Positions 10,001 through 17,835 of a DNA stretch of 64,000 bases are shown in pieces (within the stretch, counting starts at the first letter, position 1; each line of letters opens with the position of its first letter). Source of the DNA: UBA1067 sp050874585 (GTDB lineage: Bacteria; Verrucomicrobiota; Kiritimatiellia; RFP12; UBA1067); contig JBNMKZ010000006.1 in the NCBI GenBank assembly GCA_050874585.1, forward strand, positions 1 through 64,000, in the 5' to 3' direction. The translations under genes were made by a program, and so were the position numbers. Under the pieces are notes generated by a model. It saw only the letters and a list, made by a program, of their open reading frames with translations, searched no databases and was not told the DNA's origin.

Positions 10001-12476
10001 CGTCACCGACCTCGCGACGATTCCGACCTCCGTCGAATCCATCCAGCGGACGCTCGATCAGCTGGACGCGGGACTCAATCCGCTTGGCCTTTCCGACGCG
10101 GCGACACCGTTCGACATCTCGTCCGCCGGTGTTGCGGAAGGGACGTCGACCCACTTCGAGCAGATTGCCGCGCGCGCCGAGACGGCACTCAGCAATGCCG
10201 CGAAACTCCTCAACCGCGCCCAGACGTCGGCAAACTACCGGCGGCAGATTCAGAACGCGACCTTTGACGAGGAGGAAGAGGCCGAGCGGAATGAGATGGA
10301 CTACGAGTCGAAGCTCATCGCCATTTACGGTACGCCCTATTCGGGTGACATTGGTCCCGGCAAGATGTATGAGCAGGGCTACACGGGTCCCGACCTCTAC
10401 CACTACATGTATATGGATCTCGCCGGCTACGGACTGACGAGTGTCGACGACATGACGGCGAAATATGTCGTCTCGTACGACGACACGAACGCCGACAGCA
10501 AGTGGTCCTACGAGTCGATGGAAGACTACGTGAAGGGCAACGGCAATCAGTCGAAGAAGGAGCTCGTCTACTATGTTTCGGCGAACGGACTTGTGGTCAA
10601 GCCGGATAGCGTGACGGGTTCGCGTGCGACATCGGGGCGCCTGCAGCAGGCCTATTCGGACTACCTGCTCGCCTATGTTGACGCGAAGAATGCGCTCGGT
10701 ACATATACGCGGGCCACGGAACTCCTGCAGTCGGGATACGAGACGGTGGACACGACGCTCTCCAAATACAGGGCCGTCTATGGTTCGTCGGTTGCCCTGC
10801 GTGCGGCGACGAGTCTGAACATCGTTCAGGATCTTATTTCGCAGAACGCAATCAATGCACTGAACTTGGTCAAGGACATCTCCGATGATTCCTACAATAC
10901 GGTCATGAATGCAACGCCAAGCATCATCGGCGCGGGACTCACCTGCATCTTCTCGCCGCAGTACGCGATTACCGCGTCGCTTGGCAACGCCAATTTGATT
11001 GTCAGTAACACGGTTGGCGGAGCCATTCTAGCCCTTGAGGGCATCAAGAATCTGGCGGATTCCGCACTCGCGGAACTGTCGAACATCCGCGATGGGATTG
11101 CGGATGATGCGAGCTGGAATGATGCGCAGAACGCGGCTTGGGACGGCCTTTACGATGCCGTCATGCAAGTTCGGTCCGCGGCGACGGAGCTTGTCACGGC
11201 GGTGGCGAAGATGAATTCGCTTGTCTCGACGTTCGACACGCTTGTCTCGGAAGGCGACCGCCTGCAGGCGGAACGCGCTTCCGTGCGGGCGCAGCGTGTG
11301 AACCGCATCATCAAGTCCCGCTACAATGACATGTTCTTCCGCCGGATGGAGGATGCCGCGCTTTCGCGCTATGCGGCGGCGTTCGAATTCGCCCAGCGGC
11401 AGACCTTCCTTGCGGCGCAGGCCTACGACTACGAGACGGCTCAGCTCTCGTCCGATGCCGAAGCGGGCGAAGCCTTCAAGGCGGAGATTGTCGGGGCGCG
11501 GGCGCTCGGCACGTTCGACACTAAGGGCAAGCCGCAGCTTTATCTCGGCTTTGGTGACGAGGGGCTTTCGGGCATTCTGGCGCGGATGACGGAAAACTAT
11601 GGTGTCTTGAAGCCGCGTCTTGGCATCAATAATCCGGATGCGAATGCGACATGGTTCTCGCTTCGCCATGGACTTTTCCGCATTGACCGTTCGGCGGCAG
11701 GGCTCGCCGACTGGCAGAAGGAACTCGAAAAGTATCTGGTCGACGACCTCCGGAGCGTGTCCGAATATGCCCGGTTCTGTCAGCCGATCGCCTCGTCGGG
11801 CGGCCTTGCCGTGCGAGAGCCTGCGCTTGTGATTCCCTTCGAGACGACGATTGACTTCGGCAAGAACCTGTTCGGGCGCGACCTCGTCGCCGGTGACACG
11901 GCCCTCGACTCCTCCTACTTTGCGACGAAGATTCGGTCGGCGGGCGTGAGGTTCGTCGGCTACAACGCCCCGCTCGTGTCGGGTGCGCCCGCCGCCCTCG
12001 CGGCAACGCCGGTCGTCTACCTTGTGCCGGTCGGGACCGATCGGATGCGTGTGCCGGGCGACTTGACTGGGATAGTGCTTGACCGTCCCGTCGTCGACCA
12101 GGTGATTCCTGTCCCGACGCCACTCGGTTCGACCGCCCTCGATTCGGTTGACTTCTCGGCACTTGCGAGCGGTTTTTCGGGTGTCGGCGAGCCGGGTGCA
12201 CGTATCCGCCGCTTCCCGTCCTTCCGGGCAATGACCGGTTCGGCGGATGATGCGGATCGGGCGAATACGCGGCTGATTGGTCGTTCGGCATGGAATACGC
12301 GTTGGGTGCTCATCATCCCGGCCGGGCAGATGCTCGGCGGTTCGGCCGAGAACCGCCAGGCGGCGCTCGACATCTTCATCCATGGTGCGGATACCGACCA
12401 CGATGGCAAGTTGGATGTCTCGCCCGTCACGGATATTGAGATTGGACTTAAGACCTACTCCCATTCAGGAAACTGA
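4086..12476 (+). CDS. Giant secreted LamG-type surface protein (2796 residues)
   Basis: A clear signal peptide (MKRLLLYLLAAAAAVPWPG) is followed by a long beta-rich protein. Residues about 576-745 look like a concanavalin-A/LamG fold (GSISFWANAEELSASGDVLS, WHKVVFSFGSSNLTAFVDG). Residues about 1695-1918 look like a second, more degenerate one (GWTFEFQVSAPTN to FTGSIGEIRGWG). Residues about 2010-2470 are Ala/Glu/Arg-rich and helical or coiled-coil in character. Near the C-terminus DTDHDGKLD (from about residue 2769) resembles a calcium-binding loop. No LPXTG, PEP-CTERM or autotransporter barrel is evident, so the anchoring mode is unknown. The stop overlaps the next ATG (ATGA), implying coupled translation. 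A large adhesin or matrix protein is inferred. Confidence 0.85.
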   Translation: MKRLLLYLLAAAAAVPWPGLAADEKPSYSLALPTAAVLRNTDDVAANEWLASNRTISVVSCASAAPTASSATIAGNPVLRLDSCEAGFAFERIKPEVWLGGTLIAPAGTDWTKTYEAYLAAGGEKTAFIFDPQGKRVYAQVGGTHEFTWVLSDGTRQTRNYVISSICEGRPYRMFWTDDPYNAPPVNMSGRYIRLFGPDEIVKPVYGTQVVDQNGQRVTNSNVIVSGVFLDSSSSCLYARGKVSGQFLVAFYDSGSYEKLQRMQVVEVGEPGVNYMKGYVGEKIEPYGTGYDTAGLYPSPVTLGSDANDTSGTYYYQHKGTYSYSPKNNWVYPLRTTEGEAWRLDVYWMETDAHGISWPFERCNYDCSWPTNRAAMLIAGAPVKLPSEYSVTLSSFQEPEGHARAPEGTIFKTQGAGFSLLKVGGQDNVWFIPVRTIERADTNFFTLAESEWFVGDELRPRGGSVRGTANGYMPEIDMTVPGLLNLAESGDNYNPNLYYDWTATSNDLASVIYAVNTVPASAKPLEVWWSSTVQQEGMSKPISFPSLVQRYRIAWPAVDQVPQIVLASQQGGAGTTRYETGASASFDSAEATLALPNAYAFHSMGGSISFWANAEELSASGDVLSLGTANDAPLTAHVTADFDATAGRVAYSLALTDDAGGLASLATPALTTDGWHKVVFSFGSSNLTAFVDGTSAASTTVARAAFGGFLAGNRLGGGNAAVGLDLDDVAVWARTFDADAASNTLYSVLSGNEDALTFAFLFEDNDLEPTFANVPRTATDHVSGRTFDAVHILRATPGAPVLGTGVFAADSTPVVYRQPDASKPGYNPNEEHAFMASGAGGYYAWALRCDLNTDETSEPFVLAQCVLNGRAAMRAFSVLLTNEVYTALAADVDAGHMLPGPHPIDLLDTPWCPKVRWDAVDGQPYASAFRDRKGQVWARAAGAIPIRMYYRNQDGFDYPSLSAPPPVNAEIPWLSELGQTPNAHTLDNTPALWTWRVAWPSGVPTMRIGETLTTAANGLPEVWNAKSVAVVWPQGETDTVRLWDPTVARESGKEGYKTVSDLLADFGFSVDAGNVKLRAGKYTFKDLPPSIGDRFYVDVSKTVTNCVTLIGKLETNAGGSILWPNVGNQAEIEALKGLAPEGLETSKRMAWENLIDGLGLSAPVVPTTVTDPLDPDVAYMPRDHYALTAMGQTNYVTIIENDAPVGSGLGQLGVQEGDAISMHVFAVTNRYYAGRVIAREDPLNLLSQKLAILYTESFAGEADDYEFEWKKATPTASGAMPKDYTNAYARVFSEPAEMQGLTRFTLGEQGDTLANLVNTFYVMRYRAVSGAAKETMGDTWSDWCGPTLAEGWIQRVVNNVTPFTQRMTDLYENRAETASSMIQAAGGPYMGDVALSQDNLTSVGLIQLYQTLLNKAESMSIASGSAQGVNDAEVNKQLLLAVERLADLYTLLGNDAYADALNPTIGFGSDNINYGAASPGLFCFDNQVPTLLDEELALLRGRTGANNPSVETAPFYNRLVWNFTRGITAGEVAYAMNYNINSSNGDAKIDENDAALQYPQGHGDAWGHYLSGLTAYYRLLRNPNFTWPVSQSQMLVADAVVDVDYYDEERFAEIANKLAVTAAAVVDRTARKAWRDNGGANGAGFLDDDTERNFGYGEWATRGAIGAVANWMVANAILPEAETAEACSRLVFGPDTYLSNTNLPLAASSDLAHGWTFEFQVSAPTNSPTIGAGSLLTLYGTFDEDALTVGRPTSDETDATVGILTLAATGDGQAKVVAQNRTYYVVPVTNYVTVVETNATGEVLTTPGVEKVVYDTRFDTKMILDGETIPLPEGALVALDRTASGATTLRVLDPKGASLAQLDLGTRIRCTRPMAIFGGGFTGSIGEIRGWGASRSDAELQAARTYVNPREPTLVFYIRGTTWRTTDETLVDETPGNDCPWEVVNPQWAKVSESGLSLAFSDDGLLRIDRTTVTDLATIPTSVESIQRTLDQLDAGLNPLGLSDAATPFDISSAGVAEGTSTHFEQIAARAETALSNAAKLLNRAQTSANYRRQIQNATFDEEEEAERNEMDYESKLIAIYGTPYSGDIGPGKMYEQGYTGPDLYHYMYMDLAGYGLTSVDDMTAKYVVSYDDTNADSKWSYESMEDYVKGNGNQSKKELVYYVSANGLVVKPDSVTGSRATSGRLQQAYSDYLLAYVDAKNALGTYTRATELLQSGYETVDTTLSKYRAVYGSSVALRAATSLNIVQDLISQNAINALNLVKDISDDSYNTVMNATPSIIGAGLTCIFSPQYAITASLGNANLIVSNTVGGAILALEGIKNLADSALAELSNIRDGIADDASWNDAQNAAWDGLYDAVMQVRSAATELVTAVAKMNSLVSTFDTLVSEGDRLQAERASVRAQRVNRIIKSRYNDMFFRRMEDAALSRYAAAFEFAQRQTFLAAQAYDYETAQLSSDAEAGEAFKAEIVGARALGTFDTKGKPQLYLGFGDEGLSGILARMTENYGVLKPRLGINNPDANATWFSLRHGLFRIDRSAAGLADWQKELEKYLVDDLRSVSEYARFCQPIASSGGLAVREPALVIPFETTIDFGKNLFGRDLVAGDTALDSSYFATKIRSAGVRFVGYNAPLVSGAPAALAATPVVYLVPVGTDRMRVPGDLTGIVLDRPVVDQVIPVPTPLGSTALDSVDFSALASGFSGVGEPGARIRRFPSFRAMTGSADDADRANTRLIGRSAWNTRWVLIIPAGQMLGGSAENRQAALDIFIHGADTDHDGKLDVSPVTDIEIGLKTYSHSGN

Positions 12477-13336
12477 TGACCATGAAGACACTCCTCTTGA
12501 TTTGCCTGTCGGCAGTCGCAAGTATTGCCGCGATCGCGGCGGTGCCCGTTTCGTTGCCGCCGTTCGTTTACACGGGGCGCATTACGGACTATTCCGGGTC
12601 GGGGCTTGACGGCACGACGAAAGGGGCCGAGATTCGGGCGCGCAAGGATGGCGTGCTCATTGCCCGTGCGCCGATTGCCAAGTCCGCCGCCGACACCTCC
12701 GCCAACTATACGTTGCAGATACCGCTCGCGTCCGCCGAAACTCCGGGTTCGGCCGTCACGGGCGATGTCCTGACATTCGAGATTGACGCGAATACGGGGG
12801 ATGCGGCGGGTGTCTATACGGCGACGAACACGTTTCTTGCCGTGGGGAAGCCCGGTCGTGTCGCCCGCGTGGATGTTTGCGCGGCAAGTTGCACAAATCC
12901 GTACGGTGTCGCCGACCAGTATCTTGACGAGCTTGCCGCCTGGTGGGCCGAGAACGAGAGCGGGCCGTTCGTCTACGACCCGAAGGCGGACTGGGATGGC
13001 GACGGCGTGTCAAATTATGACGAGTATCTCGCCGGGACGGACCCCCTGAATGCGGAGGATGCGGGTCTGCGCATCCTCACCTGGCATCCTGCCGCGGAGA
13101 ATCCGGACGTGATGGAGGCGACATTCCTCCCGGGGCGCAATCGCGTCTATTCGGCCGTTCGTCGCGCAATGGATGTCGCGGACGCGCCATTTGAGCCAAC
13201 GCTGCATGCGGAAGCCCCAAGTCCGACGGCCGTGCGCAAGAGCTACTTGAATGTCGGCAATGAGGATCCCGAGATTCGGGCCATCTACCTCTTTAAGGAA
13301 GGCTCGGCGGCACTTTACCGCCTGCGTCTGGAATAG
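12476..13336 (+). CDS. Secreted protein with thrombospondin type 3-like calcium loop
   Basis: The start ATG overlaps the stop of the giant gene. An AGGA lies 5 nt upstream, and an ATG at 12482 is an alternative. A signal peptide (LLLICLSAVASIAAIAA) leads into a beta-rich domain of about 100 residues. Asp172 begins DWDGDGVSNYDEYLAGTDPL, a calcium-binding loop of the thrombospondin type 3/dockerin-like kind, followed by a C-terminal beta-rich domain. The protein has 286 residues. Tight coupling to the giant gene suggests a partner or accessory of that protein on the outer surface. Function is inferred from context only. Confidence 0.75.
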   Translation: MTMKTLLLICLSAVASIAAIAAVPVSLPPFVYTGRITDYSGSGLDGTTKGAEIRARKDGVLIARAPIAKSAADTSANYTLQIPLASAETPGSAVTGDVLTFEIDANTGDAAGVYTATNTFLAVGKPGRVARVDVCAASCTNPYGVADQYLDELAAWWAENESGPFVYDPKADWDGDGVSNYDEYLAGTDPLNAEDAGLRILTWHPAAENPDVMEATFLPGRNRVYSAVRRAMDVADAPFEPTLHAEAPSPTAVRKSYLNVGNEDPEIRAIYLFKEGSAALYRLRLE

Positions 13337-13339
13337 GTT

Positions 13340-13642
13340 ATGTTCCTTCAGATTGTCTTGGCTTCGGGGCTGGCGCTTTCGTCCTACACAAACCATGCGG
13401 GGCATGTCGTGACGGGGTGTCCCGTCGCCATCACCAATGGCCTTGTATCACTGACGCAGGACGGCACCAATTGCTGGCGCGTTCCATTTGCCGCGTTTCC
13501 GCCATCGGAGCAGGTTCGCCTGCGGGCGGCGGTCGGTCGCCCGGGTACGCAGTCGCCCACCACCAATGAGCGTCGTCGGTCCGCCTTTTGCCGCGAAATG
13601 CGCCTGCGCCGCGATGCCCTGCGCACACGCGACGGAAAGTAG
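13340..13642 (+). CDS. Small SHD1-like protein
   Basis: The protein has 100 residues and starts 3 nt after the preceding stop, so it is probably the last gene of the surface-protein operon. The N-terminus is hydrophobic and may be a short signal peptide. Residues about 17-65 (NHAGHVVTGCPVAITNGLV, then VSLTQDGTNCWRVPFAAFPP and SEQVRL) follow the pattern of SHD1 domains, which are common in secreted Planctomycetes/Verrucomicrobiota proteins. The Arg-rich tail is not recognisable and may be non-conserved. Repeat array sequence begins soon after the stop. Confidence 0.55.
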   Translation: MFLQIVLASGLALSSYTNHAGHVVTGCPVAITNGLVSLTQDGTNCWRVPFAAFPPSEQVRLRAAVGRPGTQSPTTNERRRSAFCREMRLRRDALRTRDGK

Positions 13643-13664
13643 AAGGGGTCAACCCCACGCGGCG

Positions 13665-13760
13665 GAGTTCCGATGCCCGTCGGAAAAATTTCTAATGGGC
13701 ATTAGAAGGTACTCCAATGCCCGAAGGAAAGTACTCCAATGCCCATTAGACGGTTCTCGC
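13665..13760. repeat. 22-bp-period palindromic-core array, segment A1
   Basis: Cores at 13674 (TGCCCG), 13696 (TGGGCA), 13718 (TGCCCG) and 13740 (TGCCCA) are spaced exactly 22 bp apart. Two units are inverted repeats with 6-bp arms: TTCCGATGCCCGTCGGAA at 13668-13685 and TTCTAATGGGCATTAGAA at 13690-13707. The last two units share the same left flank (ACTCCAA), suggesting local duplication. Confidence 0.85.
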
Positions 13761-13865
13761 GCCCCATCATCCCGAAGATCTCCCGCGCCTACTCCTCTAT
13801 TATAGAAGGGCAGAAGTGGTTGATTTGTCCTCATTCCGTTCGTCGGACGAGGGTAAGAGCTTGAC

Positions 13866-14010
13866 GGCGGATGCGCATCGCGGCAGGATGTGGTGCGCAC
13901 GACGGAAGCCTGGGATGCGCACGAGTCGGTTGCGCCCTGCGCATCTTCCGGGAGAGGGGTGTACCCTCTGTGGGCCGCTTTGGGGGCAGGAAAGTCTTAT
14001 TTGATGCGCA
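13866..14010. repeat. 22-bp-period palindromic-core array, segment A2
   Basis: TGCGCA occurs at 13872, 13894, 13916 and 13938, exactly 22 bp apart. Degenerate cores follow at 13960 (TGTACC) and, after a 1-bp shift, 13983 (GGGGCA), then TGCGCA at 14005. The distance from the last core of segment A1 (13740) to 13872 is 132 bp, six periods, so the two segments look like parts of one decayed array. Confidence 0.8.
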
Positions 14011-14081
14011 CATGATGCCTCGCGCGGCAATGCGGTCTCATAACACGCACGGGAAGAGGGGCGTACCGAAGCGGTAAAATA

Positions 14082-14090
14082 TGGTATAAT
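14082..14090 (+). promoter_or_regulatory. Extended -10 promoter of aspS
   Basis: TGGTATAAT lies 26 nt before the aspS ATG. Transcription should start near 14097, leaving a short AT-rich leader with no evident Shine-Dalgarno. Confidence 0.75.
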
Positions 14091-14116
14091 ATTCGGAAAT
14101 AAACGGAAAATAGTCT

Positions 14117-15922
14117 ATGCATCCCTATCGTACACATACTTGCAATCAGCTCCGCGCAAGCGACGCGGGCAAGACCGTTCGACTTTCTGGCTGGATGTTC
14201 CGCCTGCGTGACCACGGCGGCATTCTTTTCGTCGATTTGCGCGACCACTATGGTCTGACGCAGATTGTCGTTCACCCCTCGCGGCCGTTCTTCGGCCTGG
14301 TTGAGAAAGCCCACCTTGAGAGTGTCATCACCGTAACGGGTGAGGTGAAGCTCCGTACGCCCGACACGATCAATCCCGACCTGCCGACGGGCGAGATTGA
14401 AATCGAGGCGAACGAGCTCGTGATGGAGGGTGCGTCCGAGGTGACGCCGATTTACGTGCCGGACGAAAAGGCCGACGAGTCCGAGGATATGCGCCTGAAG
14501 TATCGCTATCTCGACCTTCGCCGCGAGAAACTCCACAACAACATCATGCTTCGTTCGAAGGTTATCCGCTTCCTGCGTGAGCAGATGTGGGAGAAGGGCT
14601 TCAACGAGTTCCAGACGCCCATCCTGACGGCTTCCTCGCCGGAGGGAGCGCGCGACTATCTCGTGCCGAGCCGCATCCATCGCGGAATGTTCTACGCCTT
14701 GCCGCAGGCACCGCAGATGTTCAAGCAGCTTCTGATGGTTTCGGGCTTTGACCGCTACTTCCAGATTGCACCGTGCTTCCGCGACGAGGCGGCCCGTGCC
14801 GACCGTTCGCCGGGCGAGTTCTACCAGCTCGACATTGAGATGAGTTATGTGACGCAGGACGAGATTTTCGCCGTGGTCGAGGATGTCGTCTCGAAGACGT
14901 TCCGCAAGTTCTCCACCTGGTCGTGCAACGACGCCCCGTGGCCGCGCATCAAGTATCGCGACGCGATGATGACCTATGGGTCCGACAAGCCGGATCTTCG
15001 CAACCCGCTCAAGTGGGTCAACATGAGCGACTTCTTCGCCAAGGCATCCTTCAAGGCGTTTGCCGCGTGTGTGGCGAATGGCGGTCTCGTGAAGGGCCTG
15101 CTCGTGAAGGGCATCGTCGGTGTCGAGACGCGGACGTGGTTCGACAAGCGCGAGGCGTTCGTGAAGGAGAATGGCGGCAAGGGCCTCGGCTACATTTCCT
15201 GGACGAAGGAAGGTGAGCTGAAGGGACCGATTGCGAAGTTCCTCACGCCTGAGCAGCTGGAGGAGATGAAGGCTCTCGTGAAGATGGAGCCGGGCGATGC
15301 CCTCTTCTTCATGGCGGCGGATGTGGACGAGTGCAACCGTCTTTCGGGCCTCGTGCGGACGGACATCGCGAACCACATGACGAACAACGTCTGTGAGAAG
15401 AACTGCTACAAGTTCTGCTGGATCGTTGACTTCCCGTTCTTTGAGAAGGATCCCGAGACGGGCAAGATCATCTTCTCGCACAACCCGTTCTCGATGCCGC
15501 AGGGCGGCCTTGAGGCGCTGAACGGTCCCGATCCGCTGGCGATTGAGGCCTACCAGTACGATGTCGTCTGCAATGGCATTGAACTTTCGTCGGGCGCGAT
15601 TCGTAACCACCGCATTGACATCATGGAGAAGGCGTTCGAGATCGCGGGCTATCCGAAGGAAGTCGTCCGCGAGAAGTTCGGCTGTCTCTACAATGCCTTC
15701 CAGTTCGGTGCGCCGCCGCATGGTGGTATTGCGCCGGGTGTGGACCGCATGGTCATGTTGCTCACGGATACGCCCAACATCCGCGAAGTCATTGCCTTCC
15801 CGATGAACCAGAAGGCGCAGGATCTGATGATGAATGCGCCGAACTACGTCACCGAGCAGCAGCTCCGCGAACTTCACATCAAGATTCGCGGCACGGGCAG
15901 CGAGGTGCAGGCGGACGCCTAA
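14117..15922 (+). CDS. aspS: Aspartate--tRNA ligase
   Basis: This class II synthetase charges tRNA(Asp) (possibly also tRNA(Asn)) with aspartate in the cytoplasm. The length, 601 residues, is normal for the bacterial type with a GAD insertion. An N-terminal OB-fold (VRLSGWMFRLRDHGGILFVD) is followed by the catalytic core: SPEGARDYLVPSR, QAPQMFKQLLM, FRDEAARADRSPGEFYQLDIE (motif 2 region) and GIAPGVDRMVMLL (motif 3). The motif 2 loop reads RADRSPGEFYQ rather than the shorter RADRQPEFTQ of enterobacteria. As I recall, alphaproteobacterial enzymes have the longer version. A dedicated promoter lies at 14082. The CPBP protease gene follows after 4 nt. Confidence 0.97.
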   Translation: MHPYRTHTCNQLRASDAGKTVRLSGWMFRLRDHGGILFVDLRDHYGLTQIVVHPSRPFFGLVEKAHLESVITVTGEVKLRTPDTINPDLPTGEIEIEANELVMEGASEVTPIYVPDEKADESEDMRLKYRYLDLRREKLHNNIMLRSKVIRFLREQMWEKGFNEFQTPILTASSPEGARDYLVPSRIHRGMFYALPQAPQMFKQLLMVSGFDRYFQIAPCFRDEAARADRSPGEFYQLDIEMSYVTQDEIFAVVEDVVSKTFRKFSTWSCNDAPWPRIKYRDAMMTYGSDKPDLRNPLKWVNMSDFFAKASFKAFAACVANGGLVKGLLVKGIVGVETRTWFDKREAFVKENGGKGLGYISWTKEGELKGPIAKFLTPEQLEEMKALVKMEPGDALFFMAADVDECNRLSGLVRTDIANHMTNNVCEKNCYKFCWIVDFPFFEKDPETGKIIFSHNPFSMPQGGLEALNGPDPLAIEAYQYDVVCNGIELSSGAIRNHRIDIMEKAFEIAGYPKEVVREKFGCLYNAFQFGAPPHGGIAPGVDRMVMLLTDTPNIREVIAFPMNQKAQDLMMNAPNYVTEQQLRELHIKIRGTGSEVQADA

Positions 15923-15926
15923 GGCG

Positions 15927-16493
15927 ATGGGAAGCGGCGCGAAACTCAAGTTCGTGCTCAAGGCGTGGCCGGGAGTCTTTGTGCTCGCGGTCGCGCTTGC
16001 CTTTTTGACGGGTCTTGTCGGGAGATTCTTCGGCTTTGACCTACAGCAGCAGGTCTCCTTGGATGTGGTTCTTCATGCGCGGGGATGGAATCTTGCCTTC
16101 CTTGTGATGCAGGTCGTCCTGCTGGCACCAATCCTTGAGGAGCTGCTGTTTCGCGGCGCATTGTGCAAGTTGCCCGTGAAGGGGCTTGGACTTTTGACGA
16201 AGGGTCCGAATCGCGGCGTTTGGAATGCCGCGGCCGTTCTGTCGTCGGCACTCTTCTCGTTCTCGCACTATGCGCTCAACTTCTCAACCAATTCACACGG
16301 ACAACTTGTCTATATGGGACTAAAGTCCCTGGACAATGCGTTTCTTGCGCTCTTCTTCTTTGGGCTTGCGCAGTGCTGGATTTATCGGCGGACGGGAAGC
16401 CTGTGGTGCGCGATGCTGAACCACGCGCTCTTCAATCTGACGAATCTTGTCTTGCTTTTCGTCTCTGACTACTTTGGCTTTTCGCTGCCCTGA
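15927..16493 (+). CDS. CPBP-family intramembrane glutamic endopeptidase
   Basis: The protein has 188 residues with several hydrophobic segments, so it is an inner-membrane protein. The family signature is complete: E71-E72-x-x-x-R76 (EELLFRG), His114 (FSHY) and His166 (NHALFN), which form the active site of CAAX-protease/Abi-type enzymes. Members process prenylated proteins, bacteriocins or regulatory peptides; the substrate here is unknown. The ATG at 15927 is chosen because it follows the aspS stop by 4 nt; the same frame is open further upstream inside aspS. The stop overlaps the next start by one base. Confidence 0.88.
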   Translation: MGSGAKLKFVLKAWPGVFVLAVALAFLTGLVGRFFGFDLQQQVSLDVVLHARGWNLAFLVMQVVLLAPILEELLFRGALCKLPVKGLGLLTKGPNRGVWNAAAVLSSALFSFSHYALNFSTNSHGQLVYMGLKSLDNAFLALFFFGLAQCWIYRRTGSLWCAMLNHALFNLTNLVLLFVSDYFGFSLP

Positions 16494-17776
16494 TGGCCAT
16501 GCCGGTCGAACGCGTCAGAATTGCCCTCGTTGGTGACGTAGCCCTCGACTTGATGGCTCCCTATTTTCGTGAGGCCGGGTACGAGGTCTATGTGCCGCCG
16601 GGATTCGGTACGTGGCGGCAGGAGCTTCTTGATCCCCATTCGGGTCTTCGGGCGTTCAACCCCGACCTTGTGTTCAACGTGACGGACGCGGACGCGGCAC
16701 TGGCGCAGGAAGTTCCGGGATTCTACGATGAGCGGCTTCGCAAGCTTGCGTCCATGCCCTATTCAATTGATGGCATTCGGGCGATTGTCGAGGAGGCGGC
16801 TTTTGCCCGTCTCGCTGCACCCAAGAAGATTCTCGCGGTGGATGCGGATAACACGCTTTGGAAGGGCATCCTCTCTGAGGACGGACCGGAGGCGCTTGAG
16901 CCGTCTGGGGCGTTCCAAAAGGGATTGAGGGATTTGCGGGATTCGGGCGTTGTGCTCGTTCTCCTGTCGAAGAACGATCCGTTTGAGTTCCGCCGCGATA
17001 TGCCGCTCTCGAATTCCGATTTCGCGGCGGTTTGCACGAACTGGGGGCCGAAGGCGGGCAACCTCATTGAGGCCTGCCAACGGTTGAACCTTGGAGTGGA
17101 TTCGGTCGTCTTCGTGGATGACAATCCGCACGAACGCGCCCAAATGGCGGCACATTTGCCCGAGGTGGCGGTGGTGCCGTTTCCGGCGGATATGGCGCAG
17201 CCCGCGCAGTTTCTGCGGCGACTGAAGACCTACTTCTTTTCGGGGATGGGCAAGACGGCCGAGGATTCGCTGCGGGCGCGGGACTATGCGGCCGAGGCCC
17301 TTCGGCGCGAGACGGCGGTACACGCGGCGACGCTGGACGAGTACCTGGAGGGGCTTGGCCTACGCGTCCGTCCGGCGGTGGCGGATGAGGGCGATCTCGA
17401 CCGCCTGGCCCAGATGGCGGGCAAGACCAACCAGTTCAACGCGACGACTATTCGCCGCTCGAAGGACGAGTTTGCCGCGCTGCTGGCGGATCGGGACAAG
17501 CGGGTCTTCACCTTTCGGACGTGGGATCGGTTCGGTGAGCAGGGCATCGTCTGCTATGTCGTGGCCGATCTCGTCACCCGTCGCCTGACCGATTTCGTGA
17601 TGAGTTGCCGCGCCATGGGGCGGACGTTGGAACATTTTGCCTATGCGTATGTGACGAAGAACTTGGGTTACGCACCGGCGATTGACTTTGTCAAGACGGC
17701 GAAAAACCGTCCTTTTGCCGATTTTCTTGCAAATCTTCGGCCAGAGATGAAGACCTACTACAAGTCCGCTGACTGA
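16493..17776 (+). CDS. FkbH-like HAD-IIIC family protein
   Basis: Residues about 113-250 carry a HAD fold: Asp117-x-Asp119 in VDADNTLWKGIL, LLSKNDPFEF and the VFVDDNPHERAQM motif. The C-terminal half (about 270-427) resembles the acyltransferase-like part of FkbH proteins (MAGKTNQFNATTIRR, DRFGEQGIVCYVVADL, MSCRAMGRTLEHFAYAY). Characterised FkbH proteins load D-glycerate from 1,3-bisphosphoglycerate onto an acyl carrier protein, and related ones occur in polysaccharide loci. No ACP gene is adjacent, but two ACP genes lie 40 kb downstream. It is translationally coupled to the CPBP gene (1-bp overlap). Substrate unknown. Confidence 0.85.
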   Translation: MAMPVERVRIALVGDVALDLMAPYFREAGYEVYVPPGFGTWRQELLDPHSGLRAFNPDLVFNVTDADAALAQEVPGFYDERLRKLASMPYSIDGIRAIVEEAAFARLAAPKKILAVDADNTLWKGILSEDGPEALEPSGAFQKGLRDLRDSGVVLVLLSKNDPFEFRRDMPLSNSDFAAVCTNWGPKAGNLIEACQRLNLGVDSVVFVDDNPHERAQMAAHLPEVAVVPFPADMAQPAQFLRRLKTYFFSGMGKTAEDSLRARDYAAEALRRETAVHAATLDEYLEGLGLRVRPAVADEGDLDRLAQMAGKTNQFNATTIRRSKDEFAALLADRDKRVFTFRTWDRFGEQGIVCYVVADLVTRRLTDFVMSCRAMGRTLEHFAYAYVTKNLGYAPAIDFVKTAKNRPFADFLANLRPEMKTYYKSAD

Positions 17777-17835
17777 GCGGAGGCCTGATTCTTGTGCCGG
17801 GAGGGCGGCGGATTCTCGCGAGGCGCGGGCGTATG

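Larger units (their letters stand above)
13643..14081. other. Intergenic region between surface operon and aspS
   Basis: No gene is supported in these 439 bases. They hold two stretches of the 22-bp-period TGSSCA array (13665-13760 and 13866-14010) that are in phase with each other, separated by sequence without clear cores. Short frames crossing the region are repeat read-through. A promoter for aspS follows at 14082. Confidence 0.8.

Noticed and set aside
13816..14077. Short + strand frames at 13816-14004 and 13871-14077
   Set aside because: They cross the 22-bp array and the aspS upstream region; composition reflects repeat units, not a protein.
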